Shown: positions 26,570 to 43,185, counted from the first letter of the stretch. The stretch: 64,000 nt of DNA from Dolomedes plantarius (GCA_907164885.2 OU015490.1:214255385-214319384); one strand, 5' to 3'. Notes: generated by a model not told the origin, from the letters alone. A program made the numbers and translations.

Positions 26570-27350
26570 TAATTTTTTTTTCAATTTGTCGTCCAAATCA
26601 TTGAATGCCAAATTTTAATGCCTTATTTGGTGTTTATTCCAAATTTGTTTTCCGAATAATTGAATAGTTAAGACTAGTTAACAAATTTATTATAATTTTT
26701 TGTCTGAGCAATATTATTGTTATATTGTATTTGATTTTAATGTCGTATTTGTTGTTTATTCCAAATATGTCGTCAAAATTACTGTATTCTAAAGGTTAGT
26801 TAACAAACGTATTAAACATATTTTCTTGCTTGCTGTCTATTTCTTCTTATGTAGTATTTGTTGTTCATTCCAAATAATTCTTCTAAATCATTAATTGTAA
26901 ACTATGGGTTAATAATTTTTATTAATTTTTTGTGCTTGTTTATTTCTTGTTATATTGCATTTCTTATGTATGTCGTATTTACGGTTTAAACCAATTTGTC
27001 CTCTAAATTGTTATAATTTTATAATTTTAATATTATAGTTAATAAACTGATTATTATAAAAGTTTTCGTCTTTTTTTAACAAATGCCGGTCATTTGGCAT
27101 TTAGGCAATTAGACCACGGGCTACCAAATCTTTAAAAGATAGCAATTAAAATGTTAAAGTACAGATCACACGGAAAAACATGAAAAGCAGTCATTGAATA
27201 CTAAATACATTGAATAGTTAACAAAAATAATATACAATTTTTCATCATTGTTCTTTATTTCTTGTTTATGTCGTATTAGTTGTTTATTCCAATTTCTTCG
27301 TGTAAACCTCTGAATACAAAAGATTAGGTAAAAAATTAAAAATAAATTTT
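26570..27350. repeat. diverged tandem repeat, unit about 120-150 bp
   Basis: About five degenerate copies of a unit with the core TCGTATTTGTTGTTTATTCC followed by AAATNTGTCGTCTAAATCA and TTGAAT...TTAGTTAACAAA. A related stretch is at 24850-24885. Confidence 0.65.
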
Positions 27351-28210
27351 TTTGTTAAATAGGATATTTAGGAAGAAACAAATTATGCAATTTTAAGTTT
27401 TTAATGTTTTATCCGATATTTCACATTTACTGCAAACGGATTTTAGATAATAAATTTAATGCTACGATAGTAATTTAGATTTCTCATTTTTGTGTTAATG
27501 TTTAAGTTAAACAGATTTAATATGCATTCTATACTATTTACATTCACACCTAATATTGCATATCTAAAAACAAACCCTATACAAAATCTGATTCTACCAT
27601 AATACACTTAATATATACAATTCAAAATTAAACATTATGTATTAATTTTTTCATTCAATAACATCTTAACAAATAGAAAAAAATTTAAAAAAAATTGAAG
27701 CTGTAGTACAATGAAGTTTCAAAACCGTGTTTTTTGAATTAAAGATGAAAACTTATTTCAAATTGAGAAGAAAAAAATGGCCACTTTTCAATAAATATAA
27801 CAACTTTTTAACGTTTCTATCATTTAGAAATACATTTTACGCTGAGTAGCAAAGAAAAAAAATTCGATTTTAAGTAAAAGAATCTTTTTATGTCTAAAAT
27901 AAATGCCATTATCGGTTTTAGGAAATTCTTTGGACATGTTCACATATCGTAGACCAAAAAATTTCAAAAACGATGTATGAAATCTCGCCGAAATCTGCCT
28001 CTAACCTTGGTCGTAATGTCTTTTAAGAAACGAAAGTTTTGAGAGGAAACTATTGGATAACATTTTTCTTTTTATAAAGATAAAACACTGCTATTCTTTG
28101 TTCCCTCTACAATAAATCTGCAGCTTTGAAAAACAAAAAAAAATAAAGTATTAAAAAATGACTTAATTAGACAGGGAGAAATATACGCACATAATACATA
28201 CATGCATACA
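27351..28210. other. AT-rich intergenic sequence, nothing recognised
   Basis: No ORF or repeat structure supported. Confidence 0.5.
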
Positions 28211-28217
28211 CACGCAT

Positions 28218-28280
<63 letters not shown>
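28211..28280. repeat. (CA)n-(TA)n microsatellite
   Basis: CA-rich then pure TA, ending exactly at the TIR of the next element. Confidence 0.95.
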
Positions 28281-30671
<2,391 letters not shown>

Positions 30672-30673
30672 TA

Positions 30674-31237
30674 CAAGGTGAGGCCATTAATTTCCTGAAC
30701 TGATCTAATAACTCCAGAAAATATTACATGTAATACATGCCCACTTTATATGTTTCGAAGTAACTCCGACCTGACATACCGCACTTCTGTGCTCGGCAGT
30801 ATAAGTTTCGAACACAACTTTTAAAGTCCTCTTTCAGAATGCTCTTTAATGTGGACGTCACCGTTTTCTTGATGGCTTCGACATCCTCAAATCCTTTTCC
30901 CTTCAGCTGATTGACCCAGCATGAGGTCTTGGTGATGCAACACCCTCCATACTCTCCGAACTCCTCTGGCAGACTTTTTCTTGTTTCCAAAACTGAAAGT
31001 TTTGCTGAAGGGAACAAGATTTGAGGATGACGAAGCCATCTTGAAAACGGTGACGTCCATATTAAAGAGCATTCCGAAAGAGGACTTTAAAAGTTGTTTC
31101 TGAAACTTATACAGCCGAGCACAGCAGTGCATTATGGCAGGTGAGAGGTACTTCGAAACATACTAAATGGGTATTTATTTCATGTAATATTTTCTGGAGT
31201 TATTAGACCGGTCCTGGAAATTAATGGCCGCTCCTTG
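30674..31237. mobile_element. palindromic mariner remnant
   Basis: Arms of about 220-245 bp form an inverted repeat: 30674 reads CAAGGTGAGGCCATTAA, 31237 backward reads CAAGGAGCGGCCATTAA, and both are bordered by TA. Each arm encodes the same mariner C-terminal segment. The minus strand reads KGFEDVEAIKKTVTSTLKSI, then KCGMSGRSYFETY; the plus-strand arm gives the matching SILKSIPKEDFKSC and MAGERYFETY. So this is two C-terminal ends of one family joined head to head, with about 80 bp between and no catalytic core. Confidence 0.85.
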
Positions 31238-31817
31238 TATTAAGGCAAACTCTCCAAGTTAATTCAGCACAACACGCAAAATTCTATAGTCGGTATCAAA
31301 TTAAATCTAATTTGATAAACTAGTTAGAAAATCAATCTATCTTTGACATCAATCTTAATTCCCAGAAAAATCTTAACTTCAAGATAGCAATCTGAATACT
31401 CCAGAGGGCGATATTCGTTACATGAAAAATAAACTTATTTACTCGAGAATCAATCTCTTTAGCAAGAAGATAAATGTTCTAATATAACCTTCATAGTAAT
31501 TAGAGGAGCTACGAATATGTCAATGTCGCACTTGCGAATATTTTTCAAGTTAATTAATGCTATTTAGCGTACTGTGAAGTTCACTTTTTAAAAGTAATAC
31601 TTATCACAAGATTAATACTTGCCGTTTTAAAATGGAAGGAAAGTTCCTTTAAAATGAAACTTTAAAATAAAAATATATTTCTTTTAGTTTAAATTATTTC
31701 CTATTGCAGGAGTCTAAACATATATTTCTTATAAGTGTTACACTCTTTCTCTATATCCCACCAACATCCTTTTCTTCTTAACTAGCATAACTTATGCTAT
31801 TTTTCTTTAGTACATAT
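31238..31817. other. AT-rich intergenic sequence, nothing recognised
   Basis: No supported feature. Confidence 0.5.
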
Positions 31818-32539
31818 TGTTATGAATTCCCAGTTCACGTTCGGCGATGGAATAATGACAGAAAAAAAATCAAAGATGTATTTGCAGGAAGTCGAAATAC
31901 TACAGCTTAAACATGTCGTCAGAACTGACTATTGTGCTTCTAACACAACCTCTAGTTCTCAGAAGTACGGAACAACTCAACACAAATGACACCGAACCAA
32001 GTCGCAATTATCGCGGCATAAATCTCAGCAATTTGTAGAGCTCCCGTGTTGCTCAGATGCAAATTTCTGGTAGCTGCGCAGTGCAGGCCAGTCAAAGTGA
32101 GTTCGGAGCAGGTGTCTGGTCTATTTAAGTGACACACGCTGAGTTGGCAAGAGTCAAGAAGGGAGTGGAGATTTGTACGGTAGTACGTTACGCTATTAGT
32201 AGAGATATGAAAGAGTCGAGAAAAGTTAGATTGAAGGTGATAGCGGTATTTAACTGATAGAGCACGTATTAGTATTTAGCATAGGTGGCTGCACGATTTC
32301 CATAGTTAGTTCAGAGCCCGATGGTTACGGGTATTGCTAGTGAACGTATATTCTGCCGGAAAGGGTTCATTACGACTTTAAAGTTCAGTTTCTTAGTACC
32401 GCAAGTTGCGGTACTGCTGTGTTATTATTTGAAGCCCCAAGTCGGTCTATGTTAGTCTAACTCTACGTAGAAAATAAAGGAATTGTTTATATTTATGCCT
32501 ATTAATTTATAGTGTGCCTGGACCGTTAGAGGATTCACA
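31818..32539 (+). repeat. LTR-like sequence (solo LTR candidate)
   Basis: Starts TGTTATGAATTC and ends GGATTCACA (TG...CA with short inverted termini). It has TATTTAAG (TATA-like) near 32123 and AATAAAGG (poly(A)) near 32473, in LTR order. No partner LTR or coding region lies nearby, and no clean TSD was seen. Confidence 0.5.
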
Positions 32540-32559
32540 GGGTACATAAGAAACAGAAC

Positions 32560-32969
32560 CATATAAATTCTCCCAAAAAAAAAATCGCACAGCTAATAGC
32601 GGTGCTTTTGACCAGTTCCAAGCACAATTCAAGACTGAGGTCTGGACTCTGAATCGAGGCTGTATTTATAGCTTCTCGAGAGTCTCGGGATTTCCACAAC
32701 GTTCCAGAAAGTTCCAGGCTTAGAAAGTCGCCAAGTTTGACGTCAAGTCACCAAATTTGGTGTCAAAATTAGTGGCCAAAAAACCGCCAAGAATCCAATA
32801 TTTCGAGAATTCGACAAAATATGCTACACAAAATGCAGGGTACTGCAGGAATTTAGCTAATATATTTCTTTGCATGGAAAAAAAACGATAATGATGCATT
32901 ATTTTACAAGCAGAAAACAATTTTAACGGTAATTTAGGATAAAGATATAGATTTACAAAATTCGTAACA
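32560..32969 (-). repeat. LTR-like fragment, minus strand
   Basis: On the minus strand it begins TGTTACGAATTTTG at 32969 and has CTATAAATACAGCC (TATA box) at about 32660-32672. It contains TTGGCGA/GTCACCAAATTTGGTG short palindromes. The 3' limit is unclear and abuts the plus-strand LTR-like sequence. Confidence 0.45.
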
Positions 32970-33840
32970 ATATATAAGTATTCTTAAATATTTGGAGATA
33001 TTAATTTCTTAAAGTTAAAATATTCAGGTGTATTACCATGTACTTTTTTTATAATAAAATATAATGTTTGAAAGTAGCTCTATATTGAAACACTTTATTA
33101 ACATTTCAATGCAAGTTTTTATTGATATTTCAATTAATCCTCTTATTACACTTTTAAAAAATTACGAATAGATTTAATCAGTGAAATACACAGTAAATTT
33201 GTTTAACAAAAAAAAGTTTTAGCTTGCAACTAAAACGATACGACAAGCTTACGTGTACCGTTATTATCACACTTCTTAAAAAAATATTTCTGCAAATATC
33301 ATTCAGAGCATGTTACAGTAATATAAACATTTGTTCCCTTGCATTTATCTATCAATGACAAGAATATTTGGACAGAAAATGAAATTCATTCAAGTAACGA
33401 TAATGGTGCACTCAAACGGGAACGTGTTAATATTTCCTTGGATTTTTGTTAATAAATATTAGTTAAATAATCGTTCAGATCGTTTGTTATGTGAGTTCGA
33501 AATGTTATTATGATATGTTAGTTTTCGAGAAAGATCACTTTTTACGGAGACACATTCATTAAATCGTATGCTACAATATATTTTTCCCCGATAATATTCC
33601 TAATATATTTATAAGATATATCATTGCAATTTCTTTTCATATAAATAAATGTAAGTATTCACGTTTGTTCCAGTAGTGCCAGAAGTTAGTAATTCGATTA
33701 AGGATTTATTAACACGGATAAAAATAATTATTACACTTCTAAAGAAATGTATATATTGAAGAATGATGTTCAGTTAATTGCAAACGTACACTATTGGCTA
33801 TTGATAGTTGCCTTAAATATAGCGGTCTTATATTTTTATA
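32970..33840. other. AT-rich intergenic sequence, nothing recognised
   Basis: No supported feature. Confidence 0.5.
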
Positions 33841-33854
33841 TAAATCAGAAATTA

Positions 33855-34066
<212 letters not shown>

Positions 34067-34164
34067 GGCAACACATTTAAAAAGTATCTTTTTTCGGTGA
34101 ATAGGGACCGCTAAAAAAGTCTTACGTAGAAAATAACTCAAAACCTTACGAAATAACTAGGTAT

Positions 34165-34765
34165 AAATTACTCAACGTTAAATACTTGATCCGGGCAATA
34201 TCCACCATCTTCAATAATTTTTGCTAAGACTTTAGAATAATTTTAGCGGCTGTTTCATCAGCGGATACAACTTCGCCCTAGATTGTTAAGTGCGCATTGT
34301 TAAGTGCGTGTAAAACCTGAATAACCAGCCATTGCTTGCAGAAAATGCCGGGCTTCCAATGTGCGACGATGAACTAGACTGCTCTAAATCCTTTACGGTT
34401 TTATAATCCTGATTATAAAACCGTATAGATTTCTCTTTAATTAATTCTCCGTCAATGGGGATTCATTTTGAGTAAATTCTTGAATCCAAAATAAGAGCGC
34501 CTTTTCCGTTTTCTCTATCAAAATGTTTCTTGAATACGATGCTCGTGTAGCGCTTTCGTTTGTGGCACAAGTACTAGATTCATTTATTTCACCTCCAGGA
34601 TTTTGTATGCCTCTTATAATGGATTCACCTAATCTAAATTCTTTACCAAGAGCTGGAGATCCTTCACCTTCTGCTATTCGTTTTAAAATCGTAGTCATAG
34701 TTTATAAGGAAATTGCCTTTCTCTTCGCTTTGATTTCGCCCTTATTCATTTTCAGGGATTGTCTA
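34165..34765 (-). pseudogene. Tigger/pogo-like transposase remnant
   Basis: Minus-strand fragments in order: KRKAISL then ILKRIAEGEGSPALGKEF (psq-type helix-turn-helix), LGESIIRGI, LFWIQEFTQNESPLTENLI (CENP-B-type HTH), FSASNGWLFRF (DNA-binding domain end) and GGYCPDQVFNVE, equivalent to the start of the DDE domain (…FNVDET). Frameshifts and stops occur throughout, and the rest of the DDE domain is missing. The family would be TA-targeting, but the TIRs were not found. Confidence 0.75.
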
Positions 34766-34779
34766 AATATAAAATAAAA

Positions 34780-35178
34780 ATCATAAAAATTTATATCTAA
34801 ATAGAAAAAAATAATAAATTTCCCTTCAATTTATGCTTTGAAATGAATCTTATCTAAATGGTCCAGGAATATGAAATCACTTTGAAGGACGTCAATTGAA
34901 TAATACGATTATTTAATTCACTACATATGTAATGTAATTGGCTGACGCAATACTGCATTTTATTTGCAAATCAGTATCAGTACATATATAATGTGATGAA
35001 TTATCAAAATATCTAAAACACTAAATGGCCGATAAAACCTACTTTTTTTATTGATAACTTCGACGATTATGTTCTCATTTGATGGTAATTTTCATATAGC
35101 ACACAAAAAAAAATATCTCACAAAGATAATCGTACAAAAAAAAATCATAAAAAAATCACCGCACAAAAACTGGTTTGA
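34780..35178. other. AT-rich intergenic sequence
   Basis: No supported feature. Confidence 0.5.
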
Positions 35179-36125
<947 letters not shown>

Positions 36126-36250
36126 TATATATATATATATGAATGACAAGCTTCGAAATACGCTCACAAATGTATGATGGATTGCAGGCATTATCTTTAT
36201 CTTGCGATGCCAAATGCAGTGGAACTAAGTAAGGCACCTTATACTCTGAA

Positions 36251-36506
36251 TTAAAACCCTTTGAGGGGCGCCGTTTGCACAGTGCAAACGCCTAAATCTA
36301 ATCTTTTTTTCACTTGTATTCAATATATTCCTGTTAAATGAGCAGAAAAATGGTTAGTACTGCCATCTGTTATCAGTTTAAAGAAGTAAAAACATTTTGC
36401 AACCTGTAATTTTAAAATTTTTCAAAATTCTTTAGGTAAAAAAACATCGGGGGGAAAATCTGCACCGTGCAAACTGTGGAGGCCGTTGCCCCTGAAAGGG
36501 TTTTAA
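36251..36506. mobile_element. piggyBac-type MITE (TTAA-flanked)
   Basis: TTAA at 36251-36254 and 36503-36506. Inverted ends are AACCCTTTGAGGGGCGCC and the complement of AACCCTTTCAGGGGCAAC. A subterminal CGTTTGCACAGTGCAAACG palindrome at the left is partly mirrored at the right (TGCACCGTGCAAAC). The 248-bp body is non-coding. Confidence 0.75.
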
Positions 36507-37225
36507 GCCCAACATCAGCTGATTTAATCATTTATTCGTTTATATTCGTAATAAACTACTCTCCAATCTCATATTGAAAACCCATGTCTTCCGCCCTTCT
36601 CAAAATGCGGAACGCCCTCTTATGCGTCTATCATATTCGGCTTCGTTCCCCGCTCTCTCTAAAATCTTTTTTACCGCTTCTTCGTACAACTCTTACTCTC
36701 CGTAGCTAGATTGTTCGAGACTTTTTAAGCTGATCTCATCACTTTCTAACGTAATCCTTTCCCGCCAATTCGCCAAGGTTACTCAGTTCTATTAATAGCT
36801 CCCACGGCTTTCTCTGTCTGCACACTCGCGCTTGCCATATTAAAAACTTATCATTTCTATTAGAACTAATATATAATTTACTTCAAAAATAGTTAAATCA
36901 TTATAAATCGAAATGGATTTTTATAACAGTCATATTATGTCGAAATCAAAGTAATTAAAAATAAAATGTGCATTTAAAACTATCTGGAACAAACGATAAA
37001 ATAAAAACTATTCAGTCGTTAATTGAATATTTAAAATTTTTTATGTATGATGGCTGCGTAAGTAAAGAATACACACCTGTTTTTTTTTGTTTTTTTTAAT
37101 TATAACTTTTATAATGAATCTTTCTCGGTGTGAAGAATATACAGAGGTGAAATCAATAGTAACAAGTAATATAAAAACATAATTTTTTAAAGTCAATTCC
37201 TACTTAGGTCAACAAAGAAAAATTT
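36507..37225. other. intergenic sequence, nothing recognised
   Basis: No supported feature. Confidence 0.5.
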
Positions 37226-37565
37226 GAGTGTGAACTAATAGTAGGAATTGAAAAAAAGGATTGCCTGCCAGAACCTTGCCTACTGTGCGAGATTGGGAGG
37301 GGGGGGGAAGAGAGAGAAAAAGTTTGTCAGGTTGGGAATTCAATCCCGCAACCTACAGGACGGGAGGAGCCCGCGCTACCGTAGTGCTACCGTTGACAGA
37401 GTAAGAAAAGGGAAATTACTATTCAAGAGCAAGAGACGCTCTAGGTCTAAAACGATTCTAAAACTAGATTCGATTAATTAAATTTAATTAATGAATTAAT
37501 ATTTGAAAAACTGTATTAACATCAAGTGTCATCCACTACAAGTTTAACGATTGAAAATTTGAACA

Positions 37566-37631
<66 letters not shown>

Positions 37632-37662
37632 AGAGTGTGAACTAATAGTAGGAATTGAAAAA
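37226..37662. mobile_element. insert with tRNA-like segment, framed by a 30-bp direct repeat
   Basis: A perfect 30-bp direct repeat starting GAGTGTGAACTAATAGTAGG (37226-37255 and 37633-37662) flanks 377 bp. Inside, 37326-37397 on the minus strand is a 72-nt tRNA-like block with an A box TAGCACTACGG, a CGGG-CTCCT-CCCG anticodon-like hairpin and a B-box-like GGATTGAATTCCC. A (TA)n tract fills 37568-37628. It may be a SINE with a long target duplication. The tRNA-like part is poorly paired in the acceptor stem, so a functional tRNA is unlikely. Confidence 0.6.
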
Positions 37663-37920
37663 GGTACAATGAAATATTTTTAAAGTGTGTTTTTAAAGCT
37701 GCTGTATATTATCAATCTCCTTCCATTAAATATGTATATGAGCCATAACATATTATACGAAATTCAATTAGAAGAGACAGCCTCAGTTGTATTGGAAATT
37801 GAGTAACATGTTTCAATTTTTTTTTCAGCGTGTGTCACTCTTATAATTTATTATATTCTAGTATATTTTTCATTGAGCATTTCTTATTTGAGTTTTTTAT
37901 ATTTTTTTAATGTAGGATTG
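37663..37920. other. AT-rich intergenic sequence
   Basis: No supported feature. Confidence 0.5.
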
Positions 37921-40900
37921 CGTTCCTCAATAACAGTCCACCCGGAAGAAAAGAAAGTTTCCGTCCTGCGTCGCGAGTTATAATTTTGGCAGTGCGCCAG
38001 ATCCAGTAGCAGTGAACAGTTAAACAGAAAAGTACCAAAATTCGTAAAAAAAAGCGGTAAGCAGCGATAAGTAATCCTTCGTTAATACCCCGCGGTATTT
38101 TCGTTAGAAGAGACTACCTGAAATATTTTTTTTTATTATAAAATTAAGGCAATCAGATATCACAAAAAATAACTGACTTTTATATTACTTTTTCCTTCGA
38201 CACAATGATTTTATTCTTGTTTCTTTCCTTTCCGATTCCTTGAAAGTTTTCATTAAGAAGGTAAGTATATTTGAATTTTTTTAATACATGATATGAATAT
38301 GTTTTTATTGTACTAGAATGATAATTTTGCAGGAGTAGACAAGCGAATTGCCGATAAACATATATTTCAATTATTAAATACTTATTTCCATAAGAATTAA
38401 AAGTTAAATAAATATGTGGCCATTCACCGGAACAGTCACATAACAACTAAGATCTGTTGACTTCAAGGAGAAAGTAAATTTGATCCCAACAATAAAAAAA
38501 GGAAACTCTAGGTTGCATTTTAACTAATTTAATAAAAACATAATAATTACTTACAGAATTACACAATTTTAAAAGTATACAGGCACATTCGAAAATATGC
38601 TGCAACCAACTAGGAAAACATTGGATCGACTGACAAACAATCTTTCTCAGCAAGCAGAGTTCAGAGGGTGTCGGCACGAACGCTAGTGGTCGTTTCCGTC
38701 CACGGAGTTGGAGAGAGTTATAGGGATTGCTTCTTACGATCCCGGCCGCTGTTTGCAAGGCCGATTTACGCTGTTAGGGCATCATGAGATTTTTAGGGAA
38801 TCAGTTAGAGATGGTACACAGTTTGTGGTGCTACACATATGAGAGTTTTTACGTAATGATGCCCTGTTTAAACAAGGGCCCTGTTTAACCAATATTTATA
38901 TTGTAAGTGAATAAATTTAAATGTTTACTTTAAAATCAGTTTCAATATATAATTTTATAATACCTACTTTAATAAAAATGTCATTTTTTAAAAAACTTTT
39001 ATAAAGAATATGTCAAGGTAAAGGATATACAGAGGGGGACTAAGTGCTAAAAAAGTATGTTAAAACATTTTTTACACTGGAAAGACGGGAATTTTTTTTC
39101 GTACTAAAAAGACTAAAAGCTATCATTTTGACAGTTTAAAATATAATCAAGAATTTAAAATATTCAATTTTTTAAATGGTTAAATTCTTTAAATTTTGAA
39201 CTATTTCATACCAATATATAATAAAATAGTATATATTTAGATATATTTTTATGCGGATATGCCAAGCTAACAACCTGGTATGGTTTATCCGTAAACATAT
39301 ATGCATTGTTTGTGCAGTCCTTATTTTTCAACACCAATGTTTCTGAAGAGTCAATATTTTTGTTATATGCAAAAGCGAGAAGAGACGAAAAGTAACTAAC
39401 ATTTTTCCGGTATTATTTTAAAGATTTCGGCCTATTTCCTATGTTGCTGTCAAATGGACGGCTTTCAATGTTAGTAGGTATACAATACATTTTCTCCTCT
39501 CTTTACTATCGAATATAATTATGTAAATGTGCGTGCATATTTCGCGTAATAGTAGAAAAAGTTCGAACATTTCGGAAGCCTGAGGACATAAATACAGGCA
39601 TAGAGCTCAACACTATGTTCAAACCGTCAAAATCTCGGCAGCCGTCTCTCTAGTGTTAAACCATATTTTCAAAGCTAATTTTTAAAGTTAATAAAATTTT
39701 CAATCCCTTTTCAGTGAAAAATTATATAAGAGTATTTACCGATAATTAAATAGAAGGGACTAATATTATATATATTTTTTCGTACTAAAAAGACTAAAAG
39801 CAATCATTTTGACGGTTTAAAATATAATCAAGAATTTAAAATACTCAATAACTTATTTAAAAGATATTTATCTTTTAAATAATGCTGTATGCATGTATTA
39901 TGTCCTCAGGAAAAGAAAGCATTTTTTCATAATGCTGTATGCCTGTATTATGTTTATTCTTTTCTTAGCTCTATGCCTGCATTTATGTCCTCAGCCTGTA
40001 TTAATTTATCGTTATTATAAAAGCAGTAAACAGTTAAACAGAAAGTTAAGAAAATTCATCAAAAAAAAAAGAGGTATGCATCTATAAGTAATCCTACGTC
40101 AATAACCCTCGGTAGTTTCGTTAGAAGAGACTACCTGAAATTTTTTTTAGTTTAACATCAAGGCAATCAGATATTAGTAATTAATTAACTAATATAATAC
40201 AATATTAGTTATATTTGAAGCTGAGTTAGATTTTTAATTTTTTCAACACGTGCCACATATTATAAAAGCAGTAAACAGTTAAACAGAAAGTTAAGAAAAT
40301 TCATCAAAAAAAAAGAGGTATGCAACGATAAGTATTCCTACGCCAATAACCCGCGGTAGTTTCGATAGAAGAGACTACCTGAATTTATTTTTAGTTTAAA
40401 ATCAAGGAAATGAGATATCACAAAATATAATTAATATTCATATTTCTTTTCCTTTAACACAGGGATTTTATTCTTGTAATTCCATTAGTGATTCACCGAA
40501 AAATTTCATTAAGAATGCAAGTATAACTGAATTTTATTTTTATGCATGACATAAAGAATATGTTTGTAATGTAAGTGCATAATAATTTAACAGGAGTAAA
40601 CTTGTGTATAATTCATAAACACATTTATAAGTAATTAATAATTTATTTTCCTCATAACAAAAAATTAAATAAATATACTTTAAATTCAATAGATTGTTTT
40701 AAATGTGTTCAGAATTTCTTCTCTTTGTAACTTTTAACCATACCAGGAATACAATACAATTTTTTATTAGGCACAATATTTTTAACATTGTTGCTGTTAT
40801 AAATATTCATATTGTTACTGAAATAAAGTAATTGTTAACTTTCAAATCATAACTTTATATCATTATATAATACCAAAATTAGTAAAAATGCCTTTTTTAC

Positions 40901-41480
40901 TTTTATGAAGAATTTATTTTGGTGCAAATGATTACGTATGGGAACAAAGTTCTATAATTGGGTATTCAAACATCTTTGATGCGTCCTTTTGCCGGTACTG
41001 CATATTTTCAATATCCGTTGATTAAATATTTAAATGAGAAATTAAATCGTCTACGAGATTTAATTAGAAGGGACAGTATTAGGTATATTTGATATTAAGA
41101 TTTCTGAAAATTTTTCCAACATGTGTCACATCTTAAAATTATTGCATTCTAGTATATTTTTGATTAGGCTTCCCTTAATCTTTTTATTTTTATTTTTTAA
41201 CTAAGAAATCAAGGTAATCAGGCATCACCGAAAATCCCTTTCAAATATATTTTTTACCTTCGTGATTTTATTCTCGTACTTTCATTCCTGATTAAGTGAA
41301 AATTTTTATCAAGAATGCAAATAAATAACTGATTTTTTTTTCCTTTTTACATGAGATGAACATATTTGTAAAGCACCCGTATGAAAATTTTACTGGAGAA
41401 GTTTAATTAATTATTCATAAACAACTATATCAATAATTAATAATTTGTTTTCACAAGAACTGAAAGTTACTAACTAAATA
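37921..41480. repeat. diverged local repeat family (three to four copies)
   Basis: A segment with AGCAGTAAACAGTTAAACAG, then GCGGTAGTTTCGTTAGAAGA and GACTACCTGAA, recurs at about 38005, 40020 and 40263. A following segment (GATTTTATTCTTGTNNTTTC, TTTCATTAAGAANGCAAGTA, ending near TAAATAAATAT) recurs at about 38205, 40455 and 41265. A third motif, CGTACTAAAAAGACTAAAAG, is at 39100 and 39781. Nothing coding is recognised; it resembles duplicated non-coding DNA. Confidence 0.75.
39579..39998. repeat. inverted repeat pair, ~28-bp arms
   Basis: GCCTGAGGACATAAATACAG at about 39580 is the near-complement of the GCATTTATGTCCTCAGCCT stretch at about 39977-39998, both including GGCATAGAGCT. They lie about 360 bp apart. 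Confidence 0.6.
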
Positions 41481-41617
41481 TATTTTTGTTTCAGTGCAAT
41501 GTTTTAGGTTTATTTTGACTTTTTTTCTCTTTTTAACTTTTAAGCATACCAGGAATACAATATATCTTAATATGGATACTATTGTTAAAATTGCTGTGTT
41601 TATGAATATCTCTCTCT

Positions 41618-41668
<51 letters not shown>

Positions 41669-42268
41669 TGTGTGTGTGTGTAAGCAAGTAAGAATTACTA
41701 TAATGCTTAACTTTCAAAAGGGTTATAAAATATAATTTTATTATAACTATCTTTTTATTGTAACTATGTTGCTAAATAATAACACTGTATATTACTATCC
41801 TTAAAAAGATGATCTCTATTTATATAATCCTATGTTAACTTTCATCTAGAAAAAATGAAAGTTATATTCAGCAACACGCGGACAAAACATCTTTACTCTT
41901 CTTAAATCATAAATTAATCTCCATATAAATTAAATGCGGAACTACACTCAACAAAAAAAAATTGACATGAATAACAATTAAGAATTACGTATATTTAAAC
42001 TCCCTTTGTTTAATCTACTTTGTTTTAAATGATAATTATGTGCTTTTTAAAAAAAATAGAATGTTTGTCTTAGAAAAAATGAATAAAAACGTATATATTA
42101 ACCGAGAAAATGACTAAAGTAGAACGAATAAAGTAGCTTTTATATTATAGCGGAATATATAATACCTATATGTTAAAAATATCATTAAAATAAGTTTATA
42201 TAAAAAAAGTCTCTATAGACACTAAGGTGATCCAAACAAAATATAAAAAGAGGAAAAAAATTCCCGCA
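41481..42268. other. intergenic with (TA)n-(GT)n at 41622-41685
   Basis: Only the microsatellite is recognisable. Confidence 0.5.
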
Positions 42269-42458
<190 letters not shown>

Positions 42459-42469
42459 CGTAACGGATA

Positions 42470-43037
42470 TTTTTATAGACAAAATAATGTAGAGTAAAAT
42501 ATTCGTATTAAATCTAATAGAACATACTAAAGAATATTGTACAGTTAATATAGTACAGTTTGAGGAAAATTTCTTTTATGGTATTTTCATAATTTTTTGG
42601 ATAATCTCCAATCGTATGCCGCATTAGGAAAAAGAAATATTTTTTTGTCTATTTTGTTGTTATGCAGGTAAACAAAAATTAGTTTAAATTATCACAAAAA
42701 GAAAAGAAACCACTTAATCAGCATTTAATAAATTAAATTCTAAAAATTAGTATTTTTAAAATTTGCCAAAATCACAAAAGGGAGGTAAAGATTCGAATAA
42801 GGTTTTCTTTTAAAGGAATTTTTATGATCATTCAAGTGATATAAATTTCATAACTCTCAGTTTAATATTGGCAAACTTAAAAAGAGGTAGAAATACAGCT
42901 GCAAAATTTAATTTAAAAAAATCTAAGAAGAATTTTTCAAAAATCTTTCTTAGTGCATCCCTACACTATAAGAAGAATCGCCATGCAAAGTTTCAGCCCT
43001 TTTGGTTTGGTCCAGCGGTTTGGTCTATGCGTCATCT
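42470..43037. other. AT-rich intergenic sequence
   Basis: No supported feature; weak short ORFs only. Confidence 0.45.
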
Positions 43038-43065
43038 GTCAGTCAGTCAGTCAGTTACGGAACTG

Positions 43066-43161
<96 letters not shown>

Positions 43162-43180
43162 GTGTGTGTGTGTGTGTGTG
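43038..43180. repeat. compound (GTCA)4-(TA)n-(GT)n microsatellite
   Basis: GTCAGTCAGTCAGTCAG, a short spacer, about 90 bp of TA, then GT. The TTTCAGCCC...GGTTTGGTC lead-in before the tetranucleotide repeat is a composite often seen at interspersed-repeat 3' ends; no family is assigned. Confidence 0.85.
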
Positions 43181-43185
43181 ACGGT

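Noticed and set aside
37248..37481. 77-codon basic ORF
   Set aside because: It runs through the tRNA-like block on the opposite strand and has no homology; most likely chance.
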